Source: Diphasiastrum complanatum (taxonomy: Eukaryota > Streptophyta > Lycopodiopsida > Lycopodiales > Lycopodiaceae). Taken from it: a DNA stretch of 64,000 nt. Location of the stretch: NCBI GenBank assembly GCA_029204225.1, contig CM055094.1:65490293-65554292 (forward strand), given 5' to 3'. Made by a program: the position numbers and the translations under genes. Each line of letters opens with the position of its first letter. Position 1 is the first letter of the stretch. The notes under the pieces are model-generated. The model had not been told where the DNA came from. It did not search any database and worked only from the letters and a program-made list of their open reading frames with translations. Below are positions 51,166 to 59,701 of this stretch, piece by piece.

Positions 51166-53492
51166 GTTTAGTTACACAAAGGTAAATAAGACTAAAAAGT
51201 ACAGGTCAAGTGTGTTTCTTTGTATGAGAGCATAGTGTCTCCAAAATAGAAGACTTAACTGAAGCTGGTTAGTAAAAGTAAAGTAAAAAGCAGAGAGCTT
51301 TAAATGTCATAACAGTCACTCTGTCATGAGAAAATATGAGGTACTTGAAAAGATAATAATTATCTTCCAACATATAATTGCCCCTAAGTTTTGATTTGAT
51401 TGTGATTGCAGGTGCAACTTTCGAGCATGCAAAAACTGCTGTGTTGAAGCAAGAAATCCATGCTCTGTGCATAGTACGTTTTTGTCCCTTTTGCATGAGA
51501 TGAGAAGAACTTATTGCAAGCATGATACATTTTGATCAAAGTGTTAAAAAATTTCAGCCTGCTTTCTTTTGGCTTTCTTGTAGTAGTTGTAATCGCTGGT
51601 AGCTATTCAATTTATGCCAATTCTTTCCGACCCTACTTTATTTAACTCCCAGATTTATTTGTATTCTTACATTAAGTTTGAAGCATAGTTGCAGCGCGAT
51701 TCCCGAATCGCGATTCCGATTCGCGATTCGGGATTTTCCCAGAATTGTGTAGAATCGACTTTTTTTTTTTTTTTTGAAATTTTTTTAGGCAATATGGGTA
51801 TCAGATGAAAGCTCTGATCGAGGGGATTATGATTGTGTAGTTTGCCGACTGTTTCGGGTGCGAAACACCAAAAAGTGTGTTTTCACTCGGGGAGTTGGAA
51901 GGCCAAATCATGAAGAGGCCTTACCCCGGACCCCGCCGTTGGGGGGCGTTGCCCCCCAAACCCCCCACCAGGGGGCTACCCCCCCTCGAACCCCCCGTTT
52001 CCCGGGTGGCTACTGTCCCCCGAACCCCCTAGACCTTCTTGCTATATAGACATTGTAGATAAAAATGCCACCGCCCCCTTGTAGATAAAAATGGGGTCCA
52101 AATGCGCGCCGAGAAGGGCCCAATATTTATGCCCCCAACCGTATGTACATTGCACTCACATCTCCAGTGAACCAATTGCAAAAGTGATCATCATCCATAC
52201 AGTTGATAGTCCAAACTGTAGCATTAACATTTACTGAAAACCAGAGCAAATGACAACCGGATAGCTACTGAAAATAAGATTTGTTTGTGCCTCATCTACT
52301 GCACTTATGAGAGGCAAAATGCTGGTTTGACCATTGATCCCCCAAAAAAATTTCAGCAATAAGCTATTTTTCCGATTTTTTTTTTTTTTTTTTTTTTTTG
52401 GCGATTCTGGGTCGCGAATCGCGATTCGCAGAATCGCGACCCGCGAATCGCAGACCCAGCGCTCGATTCGCTGCAACTATGGTTTGAAGATACATAAACA
52501 TAAGTCGAGGTCTTAGTGGTGCACCAAAACTTTCCTGGCCTTTGAATCACAGGAGCAGTTACATTATTCTGCAAAATCTTCCACAATGGATAGTAAAATG
52601 CTTTATACTTGGACTACCTTGGCTATTTAACATGCCCAATATTCCTCTAGATACCCACGTGCAAAATACGGACCTTTCTGGTGTTACTAATTTTTTCAAA
52701 AACAATTGGTCAGGATGTGGCACACATCCATGCATTTATCAACCAGGGCCGTTTAATGTGTTAGTAGATGGCCCGAGATTATTTCATGCATGGTTATATG
52801 CATGAAATTGCGATTCGCTGGGTTTCGCAATTCGTGAACATAATTTTCTTTTTTTGGTGCGATTCACAGAACAAAAAAAGAAAACAGCGATTCACAGCGA
52901 ATTGCTGTTTTTTTGACAGCGGCTCGCGAATCGCGAGTGCATCTTTGGCATGAACAATACTCAATTATGCTTGTAATGGGATGTGACGTCTATTATAGGT
53001 GCTTTTCTTCAACAAGCTTACAACTGGCCTGGATAAGTATAACACCGGACAACCCCATGCATGTATGTTTGTAATTTTTCTCAAAGTCGTAAGATAAAAC
53101 TAAGATTCAATCGGCCATATCAGTCTGCCATTATACAAGGCTCATCTTTCGGTTCTATTGTGAAGGTAGGACCCTTGCTGAAATGTAATCAGTTATACAA
53201 TAGTAACCTGCTTTACCTGTTTTGCAGAACATTTTCGACCAAAATCCCAAAACGATCCATCTGAACCTGTTGCACCTAATGCCAGTCGTTTGATTCCGCA
53301 ATGGTCAGCTCCTACTTCCAGCATGTGAGTGACAATTTCACCATCAAAGGACAAAGCTGTTTTCTTAGTTATTACAGAAGGTGTTTTTATGTGAGGGGAA
53401 ATTAGCATCAATTGCCCGCATGTATCTTTGGTTATTGTTCACTCCTTGTATTCAGTACTGTGGCAGAAAGTGTAGTTGTAGAAGCTGTTTGA
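40275..53492 (+). CDS. Ala/Pro-rich small protein with SHI-like Cys/His cluster; 10.75-kb intron
   Basis: Exons 40275-40660, 51412-51473, 53228-53324 and, less surely, 53456-53492 (TGA) join in phase into about 193 residues. Residues 1-110 are Pro/Ala/Gly-rich and probably disordered. Then comes basic RERKKHK and a cluster of spacing C-x2-C-x7-C-x4-C-x2-C-C-x6-C-x2-H: exon 1 gives CSVCGNITRA and exon 2 gives CNFRACKNCCVEARNPCSVH. The spacing equals that of the plant SHI/STY (DUF702) zinc finger, but Phe replaces the His ligand after the third Cys and the downstream SHI text is absent, so it is related at most. DNA or protein binding is inferred. Donors GTGAGT, GTACGT, GTGAGT and acceptors TTGCAG, TTGCAG, TTCAG are good. 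Exon 1 is GC-rich against AT-rich introns. Intron 1 is full of retroelements. Confidence 0.72.
40883..40958. repeat. (TG)n(AG)n compound microsatellite
   Basis: About eight TG units are followed by about 28 AG units, with a GAGCGA tail. Confidence 0.95.
42410..42763 (-). CDS. Unknown 117-codon open frame
   Basis: The minus strand is open for 117 codons, with a protein-like composition (VTIEYHGIPRHIENQGWVEI; RRIDGVGSNSGLQIRN). I recognise no domain. A copia primer site lies 250 bp upstream on the same strand, so it may be part of an LTR element, but it lacks Gag motifs. The plus strand of the same DNA also reads protein-like from 42665 to 42835 (CPQTHWGRDC), so the strand is not certain. Confidence 0.25.
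   Translation of the reverse strand: MIKYSSIDSRGFHAISTPMCLGTIEVFTIQDIDSLCNLLLRNALPKERRIRHNMCFSSRLVAAESTGVTIEYHGIPRHIENQGWVEILRRIDGVGSNSGLQIRNHRANLVRGDWARR
43013..43433 (-). repeat. Primer site and LTR of copia H
   Basis: GCTCTGATACCA (43013-43024) is followed by TGTTAGAAATC, so on the minus strand an LTR ends TTTCTAACA right before the primer site. The outer end is placed at ACTATCAACA near 43433 from the TG...CA rule; this is tentative. It lies inside intron 1 of the zinc-finger gene. Confidence 0.6.
43434..45392 (+). other. Intron 1, middle: unassigned AT-rich DNA
   Basis: No gene or element is recognised. A diverged tandem duplication of ~67 bp (44332 and 44400) shares CATTGTGATGGATTT, ACCACTCAC and GTATGGATG. 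Otherwise it is featureless. Confidence 0.5.
45393..45798 (+). repeat. 5' LTR of copia A2 (406 bp)
   Basis: It begins TGTTGGAGAGTAATGCC and ends CAAATCATCA before the primer site. It aligns with the A1 LTR. Near 45636 it has a short CTCTCTCTCTC run. Confidence 0.9.
45799..45815 (+). promoter_or_regulatory. Primer-binding site of copia A2
   Basis: TGGTATCAGAGCAGGTT starts directly at the LTR end and is identical to that of A1. Confidence 0.92.
46268..46826 (+). pseudogene. copia A2 Gag with conserved TAG end
   Basis: The start codon at 46268 gives MASLGESLLVESSKLDGTN, matching A1. A frameshift near 46560-46600 splits the body; the second part is read in another frame up to ARLGYLQSRLHTLKMEAG and ends GELCGLLL before TAG 46824-46826. 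The TAG, the following GAG GAG and the ATG at 46833 are all as in A1. The zinc knuckle lies only after the stop. Confidence 0.85.
46833..47880 (+). pseudogene. copia A2 nucleocapsid, protease and RT start
   Basis: A Lys-rich part, then a zinc knuckle broken by a 1-base loss (CNY in one frame, RKYGHFAFEC in another, near 47028-47070), protease WYIDSGASKHMTP (about 47199) and a pre-integrase tail to about 47460. The integrase is deleted. Reverse transcriptase begins EEYDSFENDTWEL near 47527, runs through KARLVAKGYAQQEGLDYDET and, after a frameshift, KMDVKSAFLNGHLQEEVYM, then stops at the LINE border near 47880. Confidence 0.85.
47881..48605 (-). pseudogene. LINE fragment: ORF1 C-terminus and endonuclease start
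   Basis: On the minus strand 48605-48294 encodes an ORF1p-like C-terminal domain (FLETTLEHHTRDLDSTWRR; LILRFASLENRRDTL; LQGSQIYMDDDLMYI; RVIYRDGRI). It aligns residue by residue with the second copy at 49154-49500. From about 48240 to 47882 follows the start of an apurinic-type endonuclease: DLLLLIETHESQERELPTF (the ETH Glu), then GRGSGGVACLYKESLHPIF, a TAG (47960-47958) and FISRDEHSRYIWL. This is the L1-type order ORF1 then ORF2. It is truncated at both ends, at copia A2 on the left. Confidence 0.75.
48606..48946. repeat. Region with repeated GTTTCCC/GGGAAAC words
   Basis: Between 48660 and 48810, CGTTTCCC, GGGAAAC or ATTTCCC occurs about eight times in both orientations. A perfect 16-bp palindrome, GGGAAATGCATTTCCC, lies at 48773-48788. 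This resembles the subterminal repeats of short hAT-type elements, but I could not find matching termini. Confidence 0.45.
48947..48984 (-). repeat. LINE 3' end: AATAAA plus (TTTC)n tail
   Basis: On the minus strand AATAAAGC is followed by about five TTTC units and a short CT run. The copy at 50328-50405 ends the same way with TTC and CT units. Confidence 0.75.
48947..50095 (-). pseudogene. LINE-like copy with ORF1 only, (TTTC)n tail
   Basis: The minus strand starts near 50095 (MPRRKG). A Ser-rich part and a coiled coil follow (EKLSSLEAMIHVVQSHLQKL, about 49820-49700). A frameshift near 49690 precedes the RRM-like and C-terminal domains of an L1 ORF1p-type protein: KKFLEDSLQHHHKDMDTAWR, LVIRFASATGRHEVL, IYMDEDLTFVQVQGG and RMIYKDGIIQF, TAA near 49154. 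ORF1p binds LINE RNA. About 170 bp of 3' untranslated sequence then reaches AATAAA (48984-48979) and a (TTTC)n tail. No ORF2 is present, so this is a non-autonomous or internally deleted copy. Confidence 0.72.
50328..51127 (-). pseudogene. 5'-truncated LINE: ORF2 C-terminus, 3' UTR, (TTC)n(CT)n tail
   Basis: On the minus strand 51127-50738 encodes the Cys/His end of a LINE ORF2: EDEYHFIFRCPIYYEIRGRYY, then SLITYEDPRCVALMIREMM. The H...C arrangement is that found after non-LTR reverse transcriptases. The 3' untranslated part carries a CTTTTGTACC-TTCGGGTACC inverted repeat near 50440-50417, then AATAAA (50405-50400), about eight TTC units and a CT run. The last ~60 bp resemble the tail of the copy at 48947-49150. 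The 5' end is cut exactly at another (CT)n tract. Confidence 0.72.
51128..51162. repeat. (GA)n tract at the LINE 5' junction
   Basis: About 17 GA units (CT on the minus strand) lie right where the LINE coding sequence begins. With the CT tail at the other end, the copy is bracketed by the same dinucleotide. Confidence 0.9.
51163..51411 (+). other. Intron 1, last part
   Basis: AT-rich, non-coding. It ends in TTGATTTGATTGTGATTGCAG, a normal acceptor for exon 2 of the zinc-finger gene. Confidence 0.6.
51684..52481. mobile_element. hAT-type non-autonomous element, 798 bp, 8-bp target duplication
   Basis: Terminal inverted repeats CATAGTTGCAGCG...CGCTGCAACTATG are flanked by GTTTGAAG on both sides (51676-51683 and 52482-52489). 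An 8-bp duplication is the mark of hAT transposition. Both ends carry many GCGATTCGCGAATC-like subterminal motifs, as in transposase-binding regions. The middle holds a C/G-run block and no transposase frame. It sits in intron 2 of the zinc-finger gene. Confidence 0.85.
51920..52030. repeat. G/C-run block inside the hAT-type element
   Basis: GGGGGGCGTTGCCCCCC (51941-51957) is a perfect 7-bp-stem hairpin. It is followed by five more runs of five to six C on the plus strand, so the complement could form G-quadruplexes. Confidence 0.75.
52800..52945. repeat. Second GCGATTCGC-rich piece
   Basis: GCGATTCGCTGGG and CTCGCGAATCGCGAG frame a short T-rich core. GCATGAA flanks both sides (about 52799 and 52949), which could be a 7-8 bp duplication. 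It may be a shorter relative of the 51684-52481 element, but the termini do not match well. Confidence 0.4.
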
Positions 53493-53580
53493 TGTGAGGG
53501 GAAATTAGCATCAATTGGCCATATTTATCTTTTGGTAGTTGTTCACTCCTCGTATAAGTACTTTGTACCAAAAAATATAG
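53390..53580. repeat. Tandem duplication overlapping the proposed last exon
   Basis: 53390-53485 and 53490-53580 share TGTGAGGGGAAATTAGCATC, TTGTTCACTCCT and a TAGTTG end. The acceptor and stop of the proposed exon 4 lie in the first copy only; the second has AAG instead of CAG at the acceptor. Confidence 0.7.
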
Positions 53581-54547
53581 TTGCAGTTTCCATGATAACT
53601 TCAAGGCTGTGAAGGATCATGTCTTTTACTGGATGTGCTGTGGTGATCTTATAATGAGTTTTAACTGCATGTTTTTAGAATGTCAGGCTTGTTCAAATTG
53701 ATGTATATCACAAACTTGCTCATGCTATGAAAATAGTGCTACCTTCAGTCACACAACTGAATCAAAGTTGATGTTCAGAACATGTGTGTTCCCAATGGTA
53801 TGTTTTGGAATGCTGTCAAAATTTCCCCCATATTCTAGAAAATTAGGTATTTTCTTTCACTTTTCTTGTGGATTTGACAAACAAGTGCTCAAACCTGTTA
53901 CAATCTGGGTTCCTATTGGGGTCCAAAAACATTTATCTGTGATGTTTACTCAACAAACAGAGAACAAGTTCGAACAATTTATATTAGTTCAAGGATTATC
54001 ATTTATTATGATTTAGGGGCTGTAGTAATCACCCTACAAATCATAGTATTCAGGCAGAGCTTCTTGTCTGAAATGGTTGTCAGGGCAAGGTCAATGGGCA
54101 AGGTCAAGCTACTTATCCTCAAAAGAATTTTGATACGTGATTAGTTGAAAAATTGTGGCTCTACAAACATGTTATGGAGAACCCGAAAAGGAATCAGACT
54201 TGGCAAAAAGGATATTTATGGGTCTTATTGAATTTTCACACAACTAACAGAAACATTCAAGCAAGCTTTTGAAGATGTTCTCATAAATAGTTGCAATAAG
54301 GCTGAAAAATTAGATATATATTTTTTTCTCAATCTGATATTTAAGGAAGAATCTGCATTCATTAACTATCTTAGCAAGTTCAAGTTTGAGCTCCAGTGAA
54401 ATTGAATCAATCAGCTTTGAAAATTCGAAACTTTGCTGCCAATATCATGCCATACCATTTGAAGTTTGTTAACTGACTTATTCTCTGTCAAGAGTGCTTG
54501 ATCTGTGAACAAATATCCTTGTTGAAGCTTAATCACTGTACCATAAT
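53581..54547. other. AT-rich DNA, no gene seen
   Basis: No domain, splice pair or terminal repeat is recognised. An 82-codon frame at 53768-54016 has no motif. Confidence 0.5.
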
Positions 54548-55380
54548 ATGAAATCAATGAAGCTAGAAATATTGAAATTGAAGGCAATCAAGTACTTCAA
54601 GATCTTCAAGGCTTTGGTTGAAACTCAAACTGGCATAAAGATAAAGGTTCTCAGATGTGACAAGAGTGGTGAGTACATAATAGGAGAGTTCGATGATTTG
54701 TGCAACTCAAGTAGAATCAAGCGTCAGTTTGCTACTCCAGCTACTCAACAGATTGGTGTTGCTGAGAGAAAGAACAGGTTTATAGTTGAGTCAATGTTTC
54801 ATGGATCCGTTTCGTATGTCGTTTCGAAATGCGTTTGAAACGGGAGGTCCTGGTTCAAAATGGGAAACTTTTTTAGATTTTTTTTTTGAATGTGTTTTTA
54901 TGGGTTTCTGGGGTTTAGACATGTCATAGAAAGACTAGTACCAAGAAACATCCAATTTCATTCTCTATCTCCAACTTAGTGGCTTTAGTACAAAAACTCT
55001 CTCACTCTGACCTCTCGCGACCGCATGGAAATGCAAAAAAAATTGGTTTTTTTTCCAGTAGTTTCGAATGTTCGGTTGATGTCTCGAAACAAGTCTGTTT
55101 TGAATGGGCGTTTTGAACACGTTTCTTGTTTGAAACGCGTTTCGCTAAAACATTGAGTTGAGTGTGCACATAGCATGCTGAAGGCTAAGGCATTGCCAAA
55201 CTCTTTATGGGCTGAAGCTATGTATAGTATTGTATTCTTGTTAGAGTCAAACGGCCATGGTCATTCTTTGAAACCGAGAAGGTTAATGTACAGCACAATG
55301 CCATGCAAGAGGAATATGATTCCACTATGCAAAATGAGACATGGGAGAGGAGCCTTGTATCTACCTTTCTTGAGTAGCTT
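54548..55380 (+). pseudogene. copia integrase to RT fragment, split by a hAT-type insert
   Basis: 54590-54791 encodes part of an integrase core (KVLRCDKSGEYI with the second Asp; GVAERKNRFIVE with the Glu). An insert at 54792-55155 follows. Integrase resumes at AHSMLKAKALPNSLWAEAM (55164 on), then after a deletion the start of reverse transcriptase (EEYDSTMQNETWE near 55308). Removing the insert plus one duplication leaves the frame open across the site. No LTR is attached. Confidence 0.85.
54792..55155. mobile_element. hAT-type MITE, 364 bp, 8-bp target duplication
   Basis: The ends are CAATGTTT...AAACATTG and the flanks AGTTGAGT at 54784-54791 and 55156-55163. Many GTTTCG/CGAAAC words lie near both ends. 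There is no coding capacity. It interrupts a copia integrase, so it is younger than that fragment. Confidence 0.85.
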
Positions 55381-55433
55381 TTGATTCTCTTCTATCATCT
55401 CTTTCTTAATTCACCTCTCTTCTTCTTGTAAAA

Positions 55434-56553
55434 TGGATCCTAATCCTACCACACAGCCTATGTCCCCTGCTAAGGAGGTTACTGCATCTACCTCTACCTT
55501 AGATCTTGATGCCTTGTTGCTTGCAATTAACAATCTACAGCAACAGATTGTTGATATGCAATCTAAACACAATCGGGATCAATAGGAACTAAAGGAATTG
55601 GCACAACTAAGGCAATTGGTGCACCAACCCTTGTTCACTTCTGAAGTTTTTGCTGGGGAAAAGAAGGATAGAACCCTAGAGGCGGTCTTGCAATGGTTGG
55701 ATCGATGGAATTTGCACTTTCCATGCACGATTCATCCGAGGACAACAAGACCAATCTCGCCGTCATGTACCTGCGAGGTAAAGCATTTACCTGATGGCAA
55801 GATATAAGGGGTAAGCCTGAAGTCCCTAAGAATTGGGAAGACTTTTGTAAGGCCTTTGAGGCGGTCTTCCTTCCAAATTTTTGATGATTTTGAATTTTAC
55901 CGTCAATATGCAACGATCCATATGGGGAACCGGCCCCTGGATCAGTATTTACAAGATTTTCAGGAGGTCTATTCTCGTTTTGCAACTAGAATAGATCCTT
56001 TGCTAGTAAAGTTGCATTTTATACTTGGGTTGCCAAGAGACTATCAGCTAGAGGTCAGGAGGAACCAGCCTCTTGCCCTCGAGGATGCTGTTCGTTTCGC
56101 TAGAATCTACGATGATACTCGTATGATGGCTAAGCTTGAGACTGGTGTCTTGCCCGACATAAAGGGTAAGAAGCCTTTCTTTCCAAAGAAAACGAAAGAT
56201 AAGGCAAAGGATGGGTCTTCAGGTTCGGTTAAGTCGAAGAAAAGATCTACCTTAGACCAGGAAACTTTTATGAAAGCCAGAAGCGACAATCTGTGCTTTA
56301 ATTGCCTGGAACCCCAGGTCATGTCGCGAAGGAATGTCCAAAAAAACGGAAGGCTAAAGGGGCATCTTTTAAGACGCCAGGTAACTCTAGCATATCTAGT
56401 GTAGATCTTTCCTTTGCTGGTAATTTTGTGTGTGAGCATTGTTGTTTTAACACGGCCGTTTTTGGCCCTCATGACCTCATTCGGATGAAGGGGGTTGTGG
56501 GTGGCCAAGCCGTAACAGTTTTATTTGACGATGGTTCCATACAATTTTATTAA
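55434..56553 (+). pseudogene. gypsy J Gag and protease start
   Basis: Gag opens MDPNPTTQPMSPAKEV at 55434 and has a Gln-rich coiled part with TAG at 55585. A TGA replaces the first Trp of the conserved W-W-Q near 55789. The retrotransposon-gag body follows (NRPLDQYLQDFQEVYSRF; LHFILGLPRDYQLEVR). The zinc knuckle CFNC...PGHVAKEC near 56297-56335 is split by one extra base. The protease reads VTVLFDDGSI near 56513, with Asp where the active-site Ser or Thr should be, then a frameshift. Confidence 0.85.
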
Positions 56554-58072
56554 CGCTAATTTGTTACAGAAGCTAAAGGTGGAAACAAGGCAAAGTGACC
56601 ACCGATACATAGTGGAGCTGGCAACGGGAGCAGAAAGCCAAGTTTGGGACCGGACAGTCCCACGTCTACCAATAGAGATTCAAGCCTATAAGGATAAATT
56701 AGACTTTCACATTATGAATCTAGATAGGGTAGATGTAATACTTGGAAAGGAGTGGTTCTATGAGAGGAACGAGTCTATGAAGAAAAACTATGTAACTCAC
56801 AGTTTGTCGTTCTTACATAACAGCTCACTCATAGAATTAAATTTAAATGTTGATATTTCTACTCCGTATATGCTTTCTGCTTTGGAAATAGTTAAATGTA
56901 TGAATGTTGTCGATTGCAGTTCTTATTTATGCTGGTTAAAAGATTTTACTTACCATGAAGAACGTAGTTTGCAATTTTACAATCTCCAAATGGAACTAAT
57001 GTCTAATAACCTAAAGAAAGAAAACTCACCAGAAGTGCTTCAAGAAACTTAGGCAAGATGTGTTTTCAGAGCAGCTTCTTGAGGGTCTTCTCCCCTCTAG
57101 GGGTGTTGACCATGGCTTTAAACTAATTCCTGGTAGTTCTCCTTTATCACTGTATCCATATAAGATGAGTACTACTGAAGAGGATGAGGTTTATAGGCAA
57201 TGGCAAAATCACTTTAAGATGGGCCATGTAAGGCCTAGTAAATCTCCCTGGGGGGCACCTGTGCTCCTTGTTGATAAAAAAGACGGAGGTACTCGTCTTT
57301 GTGTGGACTTTAAAAAGTTGAATAAATTAACGATTAAAAACCGTTATCCTTTGCCGCGAATGGATGAGCTGGTTGATCGATTGCATGGTGCAAAGTACTT
57401 CACCAAAATCGATTTGAGATCAGGGTGTCAATAGATTCGCATAAAGACTGAGGATGTTGAAAAAACCGGGTTTAGAACTAGGTACGACCATTACGAGTTT
57501 CTGGTTTTACCATTTGGCTTGACAAATGCTCCAGCGACTTTCCAGCAGATGATGAACGATCTTCTTCGTCCATATCTGGGAAAGTTCGTGATAGTGTACT
57601 TAGATGATATTCTCATCTACAGTAAGACTTTGGAGGAGCATGAGGAGCATCTCAAGATTGTCTTAGAGTTACTTAGACAGGAGAAGCTTTTTGCCAAGGC
57701 CAGAAAAGGTTGTTATACCTTGGTCACGTTATTTCAGACCATGGGTTGGAAATTGACCCAAATAAAGTCCGACAAGTACGTGAATGGCCTATCCCTAAAA
57801 CCATCCGGGAGGTTAAGTCCTTTTTGGGCTTTACGAGGTTTTTTCATAGATTCATCTTGAACTATGCATTAATTGCATTGGCCTTGATGAATGTCCTCAA
57901 GGGGGCTAAAGGAGTTAGCTGGCACAGTAAGTTCAGTCCTTCGATTACTTGGACTGAAGAGTTGAATCAGAGTTTTGAGAACCTCAAATACTGTGTGACT
58001 ACAACACCTATTTTGCACATAGTGGATCCTAAAAAGCCATATGTGCTACGGATGCCAGTGACTATGCTATAG
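56525..58072 (+). pseudogene. gypsy J protease end, reverse transcriptase, RNase H start
   Basis: Protease ends VDVILGKEWFYERN (about 56730). The linker frame ends with TAG at 57050. Reverse transcriptase includes [30 protein letters not shown], then TAG 57432, LPFGLTNAPATFQQMMNDLL and IVYLDDILIYSKT with the catalytic Asp pair (about 57597). A frameshift near 57710 leads to LGHVISDHGLEIDPNKVR and SFLGFTRFFHRFI. RNase H begins near 58000. The active site itself is intact. Confidence 0.9.
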
Positions 58073-59700
58073 GTGCAGTCCTATATTAGGATGGTAGACC
58101 GGTTGCTTTTGAAAGCAAAAAGCTAGATCTTGCTCAAAGGCGGTATTCCACCTACGACAAGGAGCTTTTTGTTGTGATTCATGCCCTGAAAGTTTGGAGA
58201 CATTATTTGTATGGCTCCCAGTTTACCATAGTTACTGACCATCAAGCGTTAAAGTATATTAACGATGCGGTCGACCTTAGGGGTCGTAAGGCCAGATGGT
58301 CAGAGATGCTCCAAGAATTTCATTATGACATTGAGTACCGGAAGGATACTTCTAATAGTGTCGCGGATGCCTTAAGCCGGATTGGAGAGGTTAATCAGTT
58401 AAGCTTTTCTGAGATCCAATATGAGTTGTATCTGTTCTTAACAGATTTGTGTAAGACCGATAGGTACTTCGGTCATATTTGGCTAGACGTCCTGGCAGGT
58501 TCTTCTAGATCTAGTGATGAGCTTGGAATGCAGGATTCCAAGATTTCTCCTCTGGACAAGATACAGAGAGACTATTCCATTAGGAATGGGTTGCTTTTCT
58601 GGAATGGAAAAGTTTGTGTGCCAGAAAATGATGATATAAGGGCGCAAATCCTGCATGAATGTCATGACAGCCCGTGTGCAGGGCACCCTGGCTCACAAAG
58701 GACGCTTGACTTAGTAAAAAGGAACTTTTACTGGCCAAACTTAAAAAGTCAAGTGGAGGCATATGTTCGCGAGAAAGCTGAAAGACTTAAGGCAGCTGGT
58801 TTACTAATGCCCTTGGAAATTCCCGAAAGAAAGTGGGAAAGTAATTCCATGGACTTTGTGGTTGGGCTACCTCGGACGGGGAAGCAAAATGATGCCATTT
58901 GGGTAACAGTTGACAGGTTAACTAAAATGGCGCATTTCATGCCAACCAGGCAAACTGTCAAGGCTTTTGAACTTGCTCAGCTTTTCGTTGAAAAGTTGTT
59001 TAGGTTATTTGGTTTGCCGAATGACATTGTTAGTGAGCGAGATCCAAAGTTCATTGGCAAATTTTGGCAAGCGGTCTTTGAGAAACTAGAGACCACTCTA
59101 AGTATGGGGTCATTAGATCATTCTGAATCGGATGGTTAGACAGAGAGGACGAACCAATCTATGGAAGATATGCTTCGGGCATATATTTCCAGGAGACAAT
59201 CGGATTGGGAAAGGTACCTTCCAATGATTGAGTTTGCGTATAACAGCGTAAAGCACTCAACGACGGGTTTTAGTCCATTTTCTCTGATCTATGGTTTCCA
59301 GCCTAGGGCTCCCATTTCAGTGGGCCTCAAAGGCCTCAAGGTTAAAGCAGCAGTAGATTTCTTGCATGATATGCAAGAAATGTTGCTAGTTGCTCGCGAG
59401 AACGTAAAAACAGCTCAGGATAGAGCCCACTTTTTATGCTAATCAAAAGCGACAACCTAGGGTCTACGAAGAGGGGGCTTGGGTATATCTTAGAATCCCA
59501 AAAGACTCTAAGGTATTAAAGACTGGGAAATGTCCTAAGTTATCACCTCGTTTTGCAGGGCCATTCCGTATAGTAAAGAAACTCCATCGGAATGCGTATG
59601 AGCTAGAACTTCCTCAAGGTGTTAAGGTACACCCAGTTTTTCACATTAGTCGTTTAAAGGAACAACTTGGTGGAAATGATGACTTGATACTTCAGGAGGA
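58073..59700 (+). pseudogene. gypsy J RNase H and integrase
   Basis: RNase H: a TAG near 58087, then STYDKELFVVIHALKVWRHY, VTDHQALKYI and NSVADALSR. In the integrase zinc-binding half, HECHDSPCAGHPG is present but the C-x2-C pair after AYVRE is missing. Core: SNSMDFVVGLPRT (first Asp), VSERDPKF (the second catalytic Asp has become Glu) and, after TAG 59137, TERTNQS (Glu). The end HPVFHISRLKEQLGG near 59640 is the usual post-integrase border; no chromodomain is visible before the break at 59700. Confidence 0.88.
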
Positions 59701-59701
59701 C

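Larger units (their letters stand above)
55434..59700 (+). mobile_element. Ty3-gypsy element J, Gag to integrase end, no LTRs
   Basis: Plus-strand order: Gag (55434-56380), protease (56480-56780), reverse transcriptase (57060-57800), RNase H (57930-58400) and integrase with its C-terminal part (58560-59700). This is the Ty3-gypsy order and close to complete. At least ten stops or frameshifts break it. It ends at a copia fragment in opposite orientation at 59702, so the 3' LTR is gone; no 5' LTR is recognised before 55434. Confidence 0.92.

Noticed and set aside
52334-52586. Open frames with poly-Phe or poly-Lys
   Set aside because: They run through a poly(T) stretch of the hAT-type element.
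53061-53264. Possible extra exon upstream of exon 3 of the zinc-finger gene
   Set aside because: Phase from exon 2 runs into TAA at once with the only fair acceptor; direct joining of exons 2 and 3 is in phase.
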